Assembly: GCA_031287715.1 (NCBI GenBank)
Contig: JAITSN010000081.1
Location: forward strand, 1 to 46,176
Direction: 5' to 3'
DNA: 46,176 bases
Source: Mediterranea sp. (in: CFB group bacteria)
GTDB lineage: Bacteria; Bacteroidota; Bacteroidia; Bacteroidales; Bacteroidaceae
Positions 28,313-35,529 of this stretch are shown here, one piece after another. How positions within the stretch are numbered: position 1 is the stretch's first letter; every line of letters starts with the position of its first letter. Position numbers and translations under genes: made by a program. The notes below the pieces were generated by a model. It did no database searches, was not told where the DNA came from, and worked only from the letters and a program-made list of their open reading frames with translations.

Positions 28313-29893
28313 TTAGTGTCCGGGGTTCAGCTTGGGCGCGGCACAGGCGTTGGGCGCGCGTATTCTCATGAAGTGCGTCAGGGTGGGTGCCACGCGGTCG
28401 GTGGTTACGGGGGTGTGGATGATTTCCGGTTTTATGGTGTGGCCCAGGAAGACGATTGGCGTGGGGACGTGTGTGTAGCGCACGACCGGATCTTCCTGCG
28501 GGTTCTCGTGAACCATCGTCCACCCGGGCAGTACGCTGATGGTGAGGTCGCCGGAGCGGCTGCGGTTGAAGGCGTTCCTTCTTTTCTGCATGTCGGGGCT
28601 CCAGGCTCCAAGCAGCAGGCGATGGGCCGAAAAGACTTCGTCTACGCCGCTGAATTGGACGAGAAACCCGGCGGCCAGGGTTTGTACATCGGCCAGGTTG
28701 AGCTGTTTGTCTTCGATCAGTTTATGGTTCAGGTAGATCTGGCTGTCGTAGTAGCCTTCCACGTAATGCTCTTCGCCGTAGGAGGCCATAAGATAGAGGT
28801 TCAGCAGTGCGGCGCAGCGGTTCAGGTGGAACTCGCCTCCGGGTATGCGGAACCGCCCCGGGTCTGCTTCTTCCGAAGGGATGTAGCCTGTTGAGGTCAT
28901 GACGAACAGGACGTTCCGGAGGCCCACTTTCCGGTCGATCGCTTCCAGCAGGTTGGCGATGTTGTTGTCCAACCGTGCGTACACGTCTTGTATCTCCATT
29001 GCGCCTTCCCGGTTGTTCAGTCCGTTGTAGTTGCCTGCGTAGAACGTGACGGAAAGGAAATCGGGCGTTTCGTCTTCCCCGATCGTTGTGTTCTTCAGCA
29101 GCTCGTTCGCCATCCTGTTCACTTCGTCGTTGACGAAAGGGCTGGTGAGCAGCCTTTTGAACTTGTATTGCTTGGCGTCGGCGGGCCTGTGCCTGAACGT
29201 TGTGCTGAAGCGTTCGGCCGTGAGGCCGGTGTAGGCGTCTTCGGGCCGCAGCGGCGTCCAGACTAAGCTCTCGATACGGGCATCGGCAGCGTTGCCGTCG
29301 TTGTACAGGTTGGCCCACCAGGGGAAGTCGCCGTAGTAGGTCGTACCGGCCCATTTGCCGGTCATGTCGTTGATCCAGAAGGCGGCATCGCCGGCGTGGC
29401 CTGCCCCGAGGACGGCGGCGTCACGGAAGGGAGCGATGGCATAGACCTGCCCTTTGCCTAAGGTGGCGGCTTTCAGTTCGTCGCCCACCGTTGCGGTCAG
29501 CAGTTGTGCGGGCGAGGTGTTGTCGTTCGTGTAAAATCCCATGAAGTTAAGATCGTCTACGCACGAAAGGACCCGGAGGGTGGAGATGTCCAGCCGGTAG
29601 TTCGCCGGGATACCGTTCAGGGCGGGGGTGGTTCCCGTGTACAGGGCGGCTATGGCCGACGAGCGGTCGGGGCCGGAGAAGGTGTATTCCGCGTTCGGGA
29701 ACACTTTGCCTTCCTTCCACAGGCGCTTAAACCCCTTTTCGCCGTAGAGCGCGGAGAAAGCCTCCATATAATCTGTGCGCAGCTGGTCGATCGTCAGTCC
29801 TACCACCAGCTTGGGCGCAGGAGAGGACGATTGTGCATGTATCCCCGTCAGGGTCAGCGCGGTGAGGACGGATGTAAGCAGGCGGCTTTTCAT
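28313..29893 (-). CDS. Alkaline-phosphatase-superfamily protein with lost metal ligands
   Basis: This 526-residue protein has a signal peptide (cut near QSSS) and aligns by eye along its whole length with PafA-type alkaline phosphatases of Bacteroidetes. The first metal Asp is kept (Asp36 in TIDQLRTDY) and a Ser (Ser73 in FSGPDRSS) stands where the nucleophile Thr belongs. However, the ligand segment usually written STDYxGH is AGNYNGL (near 286), and the usual TADHG is TSTGY (near 333). At least four of the six metal ligands are therefore gone. It is probably a non-catalytic or altered periplasmic protein. Its ATG overlaps the lnb-like stop (ATGA), so the two are coupled. The frame extends upstream to 30295, but that part is shadow coding. 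Confidence 0.82.
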   Translation of the reverse strand: MKSRLLTSVLTALTLTGIHAQSSSPAPKLVVGLTIDQLRTDYMEAFSALYGEKGFKRLWKEGKVFPNAEYTFSGPDRSSAIAALYTGTTPALNGIPANYRLDISTLRVLSCVDDLNFMGFYTNDNTSPAQLLTATVGDELKAATLGKGQVYAIAPFRDAAVLGAGHAGDAAFWINDMTGKWAGTTYYGDFPWWANLYNDGNAADARIESLVWTPLRPEDAYTGLTAERFSTTFRHRPADAKQYKFKRLLTSPFVNDEVNRMANELLKNTTIGEDETPDFLSVTFYAGNYNGLNNREGAMEIQDVYARLDNNIANLLEAIDRKVGLRNVLFVMTSTGYIPSEEADPGRFRIPGGEFHLNRCAALLNLYLMASYGEEHYVEGYYDSQIYLNHKLIEDKQLNLADVQTLAAGFLVQFSGVDEVFSAHRLLLGAWSPDMQKRRNAFNRSRSGDLTISVLPGWTMVHENPQEDPVVRYTHVPTPIVFLGHTIKPEIIHTPVTTDRVAPTLTHFMRIRAPNACAAPKLNPGH

Positions 29894-31098
29894 TTCTTTT
29901 TGCGGGTTCGTTCGATGTGGCTTGCCGAGCGTATCAGCAGGCAGAAGGTCAACGGCAGTACGGCGAAGTCGAACTGTTGTGGATTTATGGGCCAGCTCAA
30001 CACGAAGAACGTTAAGACCGCCATATTGATAAAGTGGTAATAGCTTTTCTTTCCCTTTGCTTCCTTGCGCAGGAAGAAAGGAAGCAGCAACAGATGCAAG
30101 GGGTGGAAGACGGCGATCAGGTAGTTGGGGCTGACGGCCGGGTGTACCGAAAAGCAGGACAGGAAAGTGATCACGCAGCCTGCCAGGCCCGATGCCGCGA
30201 ACAGAAGCAGGTCGATGCCCCATAGCGATCTTCTTTTCCGCTGGCCGTAGATCGTAGCAGCGCCGACGGCAATGAAGAGCAGGATCGCCGAACACAGCGG
30301 CGTTAGCAGGAAGTCGTCCGCTTTCTCGACGGCCGTCGGGGAAATGATCTCCGTTGTCCGGCTCACCAGCGCGCGCTCCTTCCCTCCGTCACGGATAACG
30401 GCGCCGGCAAAGGCGTCCCTCAGGTAGAAGGGGGCAAACATTTCTTCCCGGTAGCTGATAGGCCGGTCGGCCTCGGCACCAAGGCAGAAGTCCATCCCAA
30501 ACCGGCTCCATGCCTGTCCTCTTGATGACCGGCGGACGATGTCGCGGAAGCTCTGCTTGTTGTCGTCAGACGGACGATACACCACCTGCCCGCTAATGCA
30601 CTCTTCGATCTTATCCCGCGGACGCGTGGCGCAGTTGTCAAAGAAGAAATTATACCGGTACACGCGGTTTTCGGGCAGGCTGTTGACCTGCAGCAGCCGG
30701 AAGAGTTTCCCTTTCTCTTCGGCGGTCAGCTGAAGCGTTTGTTGCCATACGGCACGGTTGAGGTACCTGTACTCCCTTTCAAAACGCGCAAAATCAACCA
30801 CTCCCAGCACATAATCGGTCTCGCCCTTTACAAAGCGGTAGATGAAGTTCGGAGCGTTGAAGTCGAACATGCCATAATTGAAAACCAAATCAATCCCTTG
30901 GGACGGATGCTCATAGCGAATGCACGTATGGCCGAAAAGAGCGTAAATTTCCTCCCCCGAATCGCAGGTAAGCAGGCTGATACGGATGGAGTCCGCGCTG
31001 TCCGCCGAAGGCTGTGCCCGCAAGCCGCTACATCCCATGAAGAGGAAGAGTACGGAAGCATACCGGAGGAGTTGTCGTATGGTGTATGTTTGATCCAT
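29890..31098 (-). CDS. lnb: Lnb-like lipoprotein N-acyltransferase (DUF4105 family)
   Basis: This 402-residue protein carries the DUF4105 domain (Pfam PF13387, Lnb N-terminal periplasmic domain). The founding member, Lnb of Bacteroides, N-acylates the lipoprotein amino-terminal Cys in place of Lnt. A signal/anchor helix lies at about 12-28. The periplasmic domain has the two likely catalytic signatures, His57 in LFGHTC and Cys156 in FDNCATRPRD. From about residue 265 there are four or five membrane helices. The start at 31098 is preferred over the upstream Met at 31122 because a -7 element lies between them. The degenerate phosphatase-family gene follows with an ATGA overlap. The Lnb function is inferred from family membership. 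Confidence 0.72.
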   Translation of the reverse strand: MDQTYTIRQLLRYASVLFLFMGCSGLRAQPSADSADSIRISLLTCDSGEEIYALFGHTCIRYEHPSQGIDLVFNYGMFDFNAPNFIYRFVKGETDYVLGVVDFARFEREYRYLNRAVWQQTLQLTAEEKGKLFRLLQVNSLPENRVYRYNFFFDNCATRPRDKIEECISGQVVYRPSDDNKQSFRDIVRRSSRGQAWSRFGMDFCLGAEADRPISYREEMFAPFYLRDAFAGAVIRDGGKERALVSRTTEIISPTAVEKADDFLLTPLCSAILLFIAVGAATIYGQRKRRSLWGIDLLLFAASGLAGCVITFLSCFSVHPAVSPNYLIAVFHPLHLLLLPFFLRKEAKGKKSYYHFINMAVLTFFVLSWPINPQQFDFAVLPLTFCLLIRSASHIERTRKKK

Positions 31099-31103
31099 GC
31101 GGA

Positions 31104-31111
31104 CAAAGATA
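31104..31111 (-). promoter_or_regulatory. -7 element directly before the lnb-like gene
   Basis: Minus-strand TATCTTTG matches TAnnTTTG and ends five bases before the ATG at 31098, so the mRNA would be nearly leaderless. It argues against the Met at 31122 as start. Confidence 0.45.
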
Positions 31112-31234
31112 GAAAAAAACATTTCCCCTGCCTGCCCATTGCCTTTACTATTTACCGTTTGCCGTTGCCGCTTGCCGTTTGTCCTTTATTCCTGCCCATG
31201 CCGGAAGCCTTAATGCCTTAAAGTCTCAAATTCA

Positions 31235-31265
31235 TTGTTTGATGTTTCTTTATGTTGTAACTTTA
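31235..31265 (+). promoter_or_regulatory. Possible promoter of the TonB receptor gene
   Basis: TTG at 31235-31237 is followed after 20 bases by TAACTTTA (31258-31265), one base off the -7 consensus. It ends 27 bases before the ATG. Confidence 0.35.
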
Positions 31266-31292
31266 TCGGGAAATACAATTATATAATAGAAG

Positions 31293-33488
31293 ATGAATAA
31301 AATGAAGTATGTATATCTTTTGTTGCTGCTGGTTGCCACGGGCGTGCGCGCGCAAGTCCGTGGCACGGTAACGGACATGGACGGCGCCCCCATAGCCGGC
31401 GCTCATCTGCTGTGGATGAATACAACCCTTGGAACCGTTACCGACGGAAATGGCCGCTTCTCCTTGGATAAACCGGCCAATGCGCAGCAACTCGTTGTCG
31501 GTTTTACAGGATATGAAAGCGATACCCTGCAGGTGACGGACAGGAACGCCACCCTTGAGGTCGTGTTGCGCGAAGGGCTGGAACTCAGCGAAGTACAAGT
31601 AATAAACCGCAAGCTCGGCACGATGAAACTCCGCAACAGTGTAATGAATGAAGACATGATCTCCAGCTCCGAACTGTCCCGCGCCGCATGTTGTAACCTT
31701 GGCGAGAGTTTCGCCACAAATCCATCGGTCGATGTGAACTATTCGGATGCGGCCACGGGCGCCAAACAGATCCGGCTGTTAGGGCTGCCGGGCACTTACG
31801 TGCAGATGCTCACCGAGAATATCCCCAACTACCGTGGGGCCGCCGCACCTTACGGGCTGGGCTATGTGCCGGGGCCTTGGATGCAGAGCATCCAGATCTC
31901 CAAGGGCGCATCCTCAGTAAAGAACGGCTACGAGGCCCTTACCGGACAGATCAACGTCGAGTTCAAGAAGCCGCAGATCGCCGATATAGTCTCGGCCAAC
32001 CTCTTCACCGCCTCAACAGGACGCTTTGAAGCTAACGCGGATGCCTCCGCACAGCTCTCACCCCGCTGGACCACCCTGCTGCTGACGCATTATGAGAATG
32101 AAACCAAGCAGCATGACGCCAATAACGACGGCTTCGCCGACCTGCCAAGGGTAGAGCAATACAACATATGGAACCGCTGGGCCTACATGGGCGACAACTA
32201 TGTCTTCCAGGCAGGCATCAAGACGACGGTCGAAGAGCGCAACAGCGGGCAGGTCGCCCACGGCAGAGGCATGGCCGCCGATCCGTATATGATCCACATG
32301 GAAACCGACCGCTTTGAGTTCTTCACCAAGAACGCCTACATCTTCAATAAAGAGAAGATCACCAACATGGCACTTATCCTTTCGGGGACGCTCCACAGCC
32401 AGGAAGCGGAATACGGGCGGAAACAATACGGTGTGGAGCAGAAAAACATATACGCCTCACTGCTGTTTGAGACTGATTTTTCCCCGCTTCACAGCCTGTC
32501 CACCGGCCTGAACTTCAGCTATGACGGGTACGACCAGCACTACGCAAGCCAAACACCTAAAAGCCTGTCTTTCACCAAAGAATCCGTTGCAGGCGCCTAC
32601 GCACAGTATACGCTTAACGCCGCCGACAAATTCATACTCATGGCAGGCATTCGAGGCGATCACAGCAGCGCATACGGACTATTCGTGACGCCCCGTATCC
32701 ACGCCAAGTACACCCCAAGCGAGTATGCGCACTTCAGGCTCTCGGCCGGAAAAGGATACCGCACAAGCCATGTACTGGTCGAAAACAACTACCTGCTGGC
32801 GAGCAACAGGGAAGTGAAGATCCCCGAACCGCTAAAACAGGAGGAAGCCTGGAACTACGGCGCCGGCATTGCCACCTACATCCCTCTTGCCGGACGAACA
32901 TTGAACCTGAATGTCGAGTACTACTACACCGACTTTCAAAGCCAAACCGTTGTAGACCTGGACACCGATCCGCACGCCGTTTCCTTCCGCAACCTGGAAG
33001 GCAAGTCCTATTCAGGCGCCCTTCAGGTAGAAGCATCCTACCCCTTCTTTGAAGGCTTCTCATTAACTGCCGCTTATAGATACACAGACGTGAAGACCAC
33101 CTACGGCGGACAGCTGCGGGAGAAGCCGCTAACCGGCAAGTACAAGGGTATGCTGACCGCATCCTACCAGACACCGCTGGGCATATGGCAGTTCGACGCC
33201 ACCCTGCAAATGAACGGCGGAGGACGTATGCCGGAACCCGACAGCAACAACCCGCAATGGCAACCCCGCTACCGGTCTTTTGAACAGCTAAGTGCACAGG
33301 TGACCCGCTACTTCCGCCACGGATCGATATACATAGGAGGGGAGAACCTGACCGGCTTTAAGCAAAAGAACCCCATCATCAGCGCCCATGACCCCTTCGG
33401 AACAGATTTCGATACGACGATGATATGGGGGCCGATGCACGGAGCAAAATTTTATGTCGGTGTGCGATATGATCTGCCGAGAAATTAA
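31293..33488 (+). CDS. TonB-dependent outer-membrane receptor
   Basis: This 731-residue outer-membrane receptor begins with a signal peptide (MNKMKYVYLLLLLVATGVRAQ). A carboxypeptidase-regulatory-like domain (VRGTVTDMDGAPIAGAHL, to about 95) and a plug domain (to about 225, with LRLLGLPGTYVQMLTENIP) follow, then a 22-strand barrel. It imports a ligand by TonB energy. There is no SusD partner, so it is not a glycan-type SusC. The next gene encodes a periplasmic HMA metal-binding protein 32 bases later, which suggests a metal or metal-chelate ligand such as copper; this is inference. The first ATG (31293) and the one three codons later are both possible starts. Confidence 0.9.
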   Translation: MNKMKYVYLLLLLVATGVRAQVRGTVTDMDGAPIAGAHLLWMNTTLGTVTDGNGRFSLDKPANAQQLVVGFTGYESDTLQVTDRNATLEVVLREGLELSEVQVINRKLGTMKLRNSVMNEDMISSSELSRAACCNLGESFATNPSVDVNYSDAATGAKQIRLLGLPGTYVQMLTENIPNYRGAAAPYGLGYVPGPWMQSIQISKGASSVKNGYEALTGQINVEFKKPQIADIVSANLFTASTGRFEANADASAQLSPRWTTLLLTHYENETKQHDANNDGFADLPRVEQYNIWNRWAYMGDNYVFQAGIKTTVEERNSGQVAHGRGMAADPYMIHMETDRFEFFTKNAYIFNKEKITNMALILSGTLHSQEAEYGRKQYGVEQKNIYASLLFETDFSPLHSLSTGLNFSYDGYDQHYASQTPKSLSFTKESVAGAYAQYTLNAADKFILMAGIRGDHSSAYGLFVTPRIHAKYTPSEYAHFRLSAGKGYRTSHVLVENNYLLASNREVKIPEPLKQEEAWNYGAGIATYIPLAGRTLNLNVEYYYTDFQSQTVVDLDTDPHAVSFRNLEGKSYSGALQVEASYPFFEGFSLTAAYRYTDVKTTYGGQLREKPLTGKYKGMLTASYQTPLGIWQFDATLQMNGGGRMPEPDSNNPQWQPRYRSFEQLSAQVTRYFRHGSIYIGGENLTGFKQKNPIISAHDPFGTDFDTTMIWGPMHGAKFYVGVRYDLPRN

Positions 33489-33496
33489 TACCTTTG
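33489..33496 (+). promoter_or_regulatory. -7 element between the receptor and HMA genes
   Basis: TACCTTTG follows the receptor stop codon directly and matches TAnnTTTG; the HMA ATG is 25 bases downstream. The HMA gene may thus also be transcribed on its own. Confidence 0.4.
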
Positions 33497-33520
33497 TCAA
33501 CGAACCTAAGAATAAAGAAT

Positions 33521-33820
33521 ATGAGAAAGAGACTAACGATATTATTCGCTGTATTATGCTTCGGAGTAAGTATAATGATAGCCAAAGACTACCGTACCGT
33601 GGTGTTCAAAGTAGAGAAGATGACCTGCGACAATTGTGAAAAGAAGATCAGGGACAACATCCGCTTCGAAAAGGGCCTGAAAAGAATTGCAACCGGTCTT
33701 CAGTCTAAGACAGTGACCATCACATACGATGCCGAAAAGACCAACATCACCAACCTGCAGAAAGGCTTCAAGAAGATCAACTATGAAGCCGTTGTTGTAG
33801 AAGACAAGAAAGACGAATAG
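33521..33820 (+). CDS. Exported heavy-metal-associated (HMA) domain protein
   Basis: This 99-residue protein has a signal peptide (about 1-21) and one HMA ferredoxin-like domain with the metal site MTCDNC (Cys36 and Cys39). Such domains bind Cu(I) or related soft metals; here it would act in the periplasm as a chaperone or scavenger. A frame start at 33494 exists, but the ATG at 33521 gives a proper signal peptide. The gene follows the TonB receptor gene on the same strand, with a -7 element between, and is closed by a strong hairpin at 33855-33895. The metal is not determined by sequence. Confidence 0.85.
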   Translation: MRKRLTILFAVLCFGVSIMIAKDYRTVVFKVEKMTCDNCEKKIRDNIRFEKGLKRIATGLQSKTVTITYDAEKTNITNLQKGFKKINYEAVVVEDKKDE

Positions 33821-33854
33821 CTTCAGACGGCAACCGAAAGGCTTAAGCTAAGAT

Positions 33855-33895
33855 GCCCCCGCATTTAAACCTCTATAAAGGGTAAATGCGGGGGC
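33855..33895 (+). terminator. Strong 12-bp hairpin after the HMA gene
   Basis: GCCCCCGCATTT (33855-33866) pairs perfectly with AAATGCGGGGGC (33884-33895). The following GTTGTCGTTTC is only moderately T-rich. It separates the HMA gene from the tandem array. Confidence 0.6.
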
Positions 33896-33942
33896 GTTGT
33901 CGTTTCATACCCCAACGAATACCGGAGTTTCTGAAGCGCCTT

Positions 33943-34359
33943 CCGGCCACCGGACGGGGCAACCTTTTTCCCCCAAACCCCATTTCAAGGCTTTTGTGAG
34001 GCATTGTCAAACTGCAATGCGCCGTCCGGCCACCGGACGAGGCTTTTTAAGCTTGACAATGCGATTTCCGGCCACCGGACGAGGCTTCGGAGTTTGACAA
34101 TGCGATTTCCGGCCACCGGACGAGGCTTTGCAGTTTGACAATGCGATTTCCGGCCACCGGACGAGGCTTTGCAGTTTGACAAAGCGTTTTCCGGCCACCG
34201 GACGAGGCTTCGGAGTTTGACAAAGCGTTTTCCGGCCACTGGACGAGGCTTTGCAGTTTGACAAAGAGTTGTCCGGCCACCGGACGGAGCTTTGCAGTTT
34301 GACAAAGAGTTGTCCGGCCACCGGACGGAGCTTTGCAGTTTGACAATGCCTCACAAAAG
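33943..34359. repeat. 41-bp tandem array bounded by 27-bp inverted repeats
   Basis: Eight units begin CCGGCCACCGGA (one copy with CCACTGGA) at 34026, 34068, 34109, 34150, 34191, 34232, 34273 and 34314; an isolated copy is at 33943. Each unit has the symmetric core TCCGGccaCCGGA and a spacer holding GTTTGACAA, with two alternating spacer versions (GCTTTGCAG and GCTTCGGAG). The ends 33991-34017 and 34333-34359 are exact reverse complements of each other, 27 bases long. All three minus-strand frames stay open through the array because 41 is not a multiple of three and the unit lacks stops. No gene is called between 33821 and 34464. Confidence 0.9.
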
Positions 34360-34407
34360 GCCTAAAATGAGGTTTTTGAAAAAAAATTAATTTTTTCCAC
34401 TAAAAAA

Positions 34408-34438
34408 TTTGGAGATTCAAATATTATTCTTATTTTTA
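34408..34438 (+). promoter_or_regulatory. Bacteroidetes promoter of the Gly-tailed protein gene
   Basis: TTTG (34408-34411), exactly 19 bases, then TATTTTTA (34431-34438), one base off TAnnTTTG. The ATG lies 27 bases downstream in an AT-rich leader. It is outside the 41-bp array. Confidence 0.55.
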
Positions 34439-34464
34439 CAGAAAATTAAAACAGCTCAAAATAT

Positions 34465-35310
34465 ATGGGAAAGATTCTTATTCAATTGTTCGGGTTTCAT
34501 GATTTGAAACTCCCTGATTTTTTCGAGTTAGGTCGCTTTCTTCTTGTAATCTTCTTGACGCCGGAGCTGGCACGAATACTTGGCATCAGCAAAGCATATG
34601 CTGAAGCCAAAGAACCGTTTGACCGATTAACAGACATCTTCTCGCGCAATCCGATGCTGCTGCAAACAGAAAGGCTAACGGGAACCATCGCCAAGATCCG
34701 CCGGAAAGCGATCGCGATCAAAGCTATGTTTAAAGTATTGCTGAGCGAAGCCGAAGGGGAACGACTCGAAAACGCAAAGGTATTGGAGAACATAGCGCGT
34801 CCTTATCTGAAAAACGCCGGCAGAAGCACGCAGACCAGCCTGATCGCCAATAGCATCGAAATGGCCGATGCATTGCGCACCACCGCCAACCTGTCCAAGC
34901 TGACGCAGATCGGATTGAAAGACAGTGTAAACGAAATCTCAACCCTGGCCAAAGAAGCCGAAATCATACTTGCCGCACGCGGCGAAGAAGAAATATTCCG
35001 GCAACTGATGGGCAATGCTACCGACACACGCAAGAAGGTCGAAAAACATCTTCGCTTCTTGCTCTATACCGCCATCCCCGCACACTATGCCGAAGCCACC
35101 GGAGCATTGGTCACCACATTTGAACATACCATTATGGATATTGATGGGGTGCTCAAGAGTTTCCGTCATCTTACCACCACCGGTGGTGGCGACCTCAAAG
35201 AAGGCGAAGGAAACATAACACGGCCCGAAGAACCTGATACCCAGCCGGCCCAACCCCCAAGCGGTGGCGGCGGTGGCGGTGGCGGTGGCTTCACCGATCC
35301 GGATGCCTGA
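34465..35310 (+). CDS. Protein of unknown function with glycine-run tail (possibly DUF6261-like)
   Basis: I do not firmly recognise this 281-residue protein. It is almost entirely alpha-helical in character, with a hydrophobic stretch at about 20-40 (ELGRFLLVIFLTPELARIL) and long amphipathic segments through residue 235, so a helical bundle is likely. The tail is low complexity: an acidic/proline stretch, then PPSGGGGGGGGGFTDPDA. Helical bundle plus Gly-rich acidic end recalls the Bacteroidetes DUF6261 family, but I hold that weakly. No signal peptide is evident. It has its own promoter at 34408-34438 and terminator at 35375-35406 and therefore stands alone, just downstream of the 41-bp array. 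Confidence 0.65.
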   Translation: MGKILIQLFGFHDLKLPDFFELGRFLLVIFLTPELARILGISKAYAEAKEPFDRLTDIFSRNPMLLQTERLTGTIAKIRRKAIAIKAMFKVLLSEAEGERLENAKVLENIARPYLKNAGRSTQTSLIANSIEMADALRTTANLSKLTQIGLKDSVNEISTLAKEAEIILAARGEEEIFRQLMGNATDTRKKVEKHLRFLLYTAIPAHYAEATGALVTTFEHTIMDIDGVLKSFRHLTTTGGGDLKEGEGNITRPEEPDTQPAQPPSGGGGGGGGGFTDPDA

Positions 35311-35374
35311 TTACCACTATTAATCCCATATATATCCTAAGCTATAGGGATATATAGTCATGCTAATGAGCCTG

Positions 35375-35406
35375 CCCCTGCGTAACTAATATGCAGGGGT
35401 TTTTTC
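35375..35406 (+). terminator. Rho-independent terminator
   Basis: CCCCTGC (35375-35381) pairs with GCAGGGG (35393-35399), followed by six T residues. It is the best terminator in the window and ends the Gly-tailed protein gene. A smaller ATATATCC/GGATATAT stem precedes it at 35330-35355. Confidence 0.85.
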
Positions 35407-35526
35407 ATTTACCATTTACCATTTACCATTTATTACCGGCTTAATTGTAAATGGTATTAAATGGTAAATGGTAAATTGTAAATGGTAAATGAAGAGATGG
35501 TAAATGGTAAATGAAGAGATGGTAAA
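35407..35526. repeat. ATTTACC / GGTAAAT inverted low-complexity repeats
   Basis: About three copies of ATTTACC (35407-35430) face many copies of GGTAAAT (35451-35526). Together they form a long potential stem between the terminator and the rodA stop codon. Two tandem copies of GAAGAGATGGTAAATG are also present. A looser relative occurs at 31143-31190. Nothing coding is seen. Confidence 0.6.
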
Positions 35527-35529
35527 TGA

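Noticed and set aside
29894..30295. N-terminal extension of the phosphatase-family protein
   Set aside because: The extension overlaps lnb-like coding sequence in another frame; the Met at 29893 begins a normal signal peptide.
34026..34354. CRISPR array
   Set aside because: The supposed spacers are nearly identical to one another, the period is a fixed 41-42 bases and there are no cas genes; it is a tandem repeat.
33985..34354. Three overlapping minus-strand proteins of about 100 residues
   Set aside because: All three frames encode the same repeated peptide segments only because the stop-free 41-bp unit cycles through frames; no start signal or domain is present.
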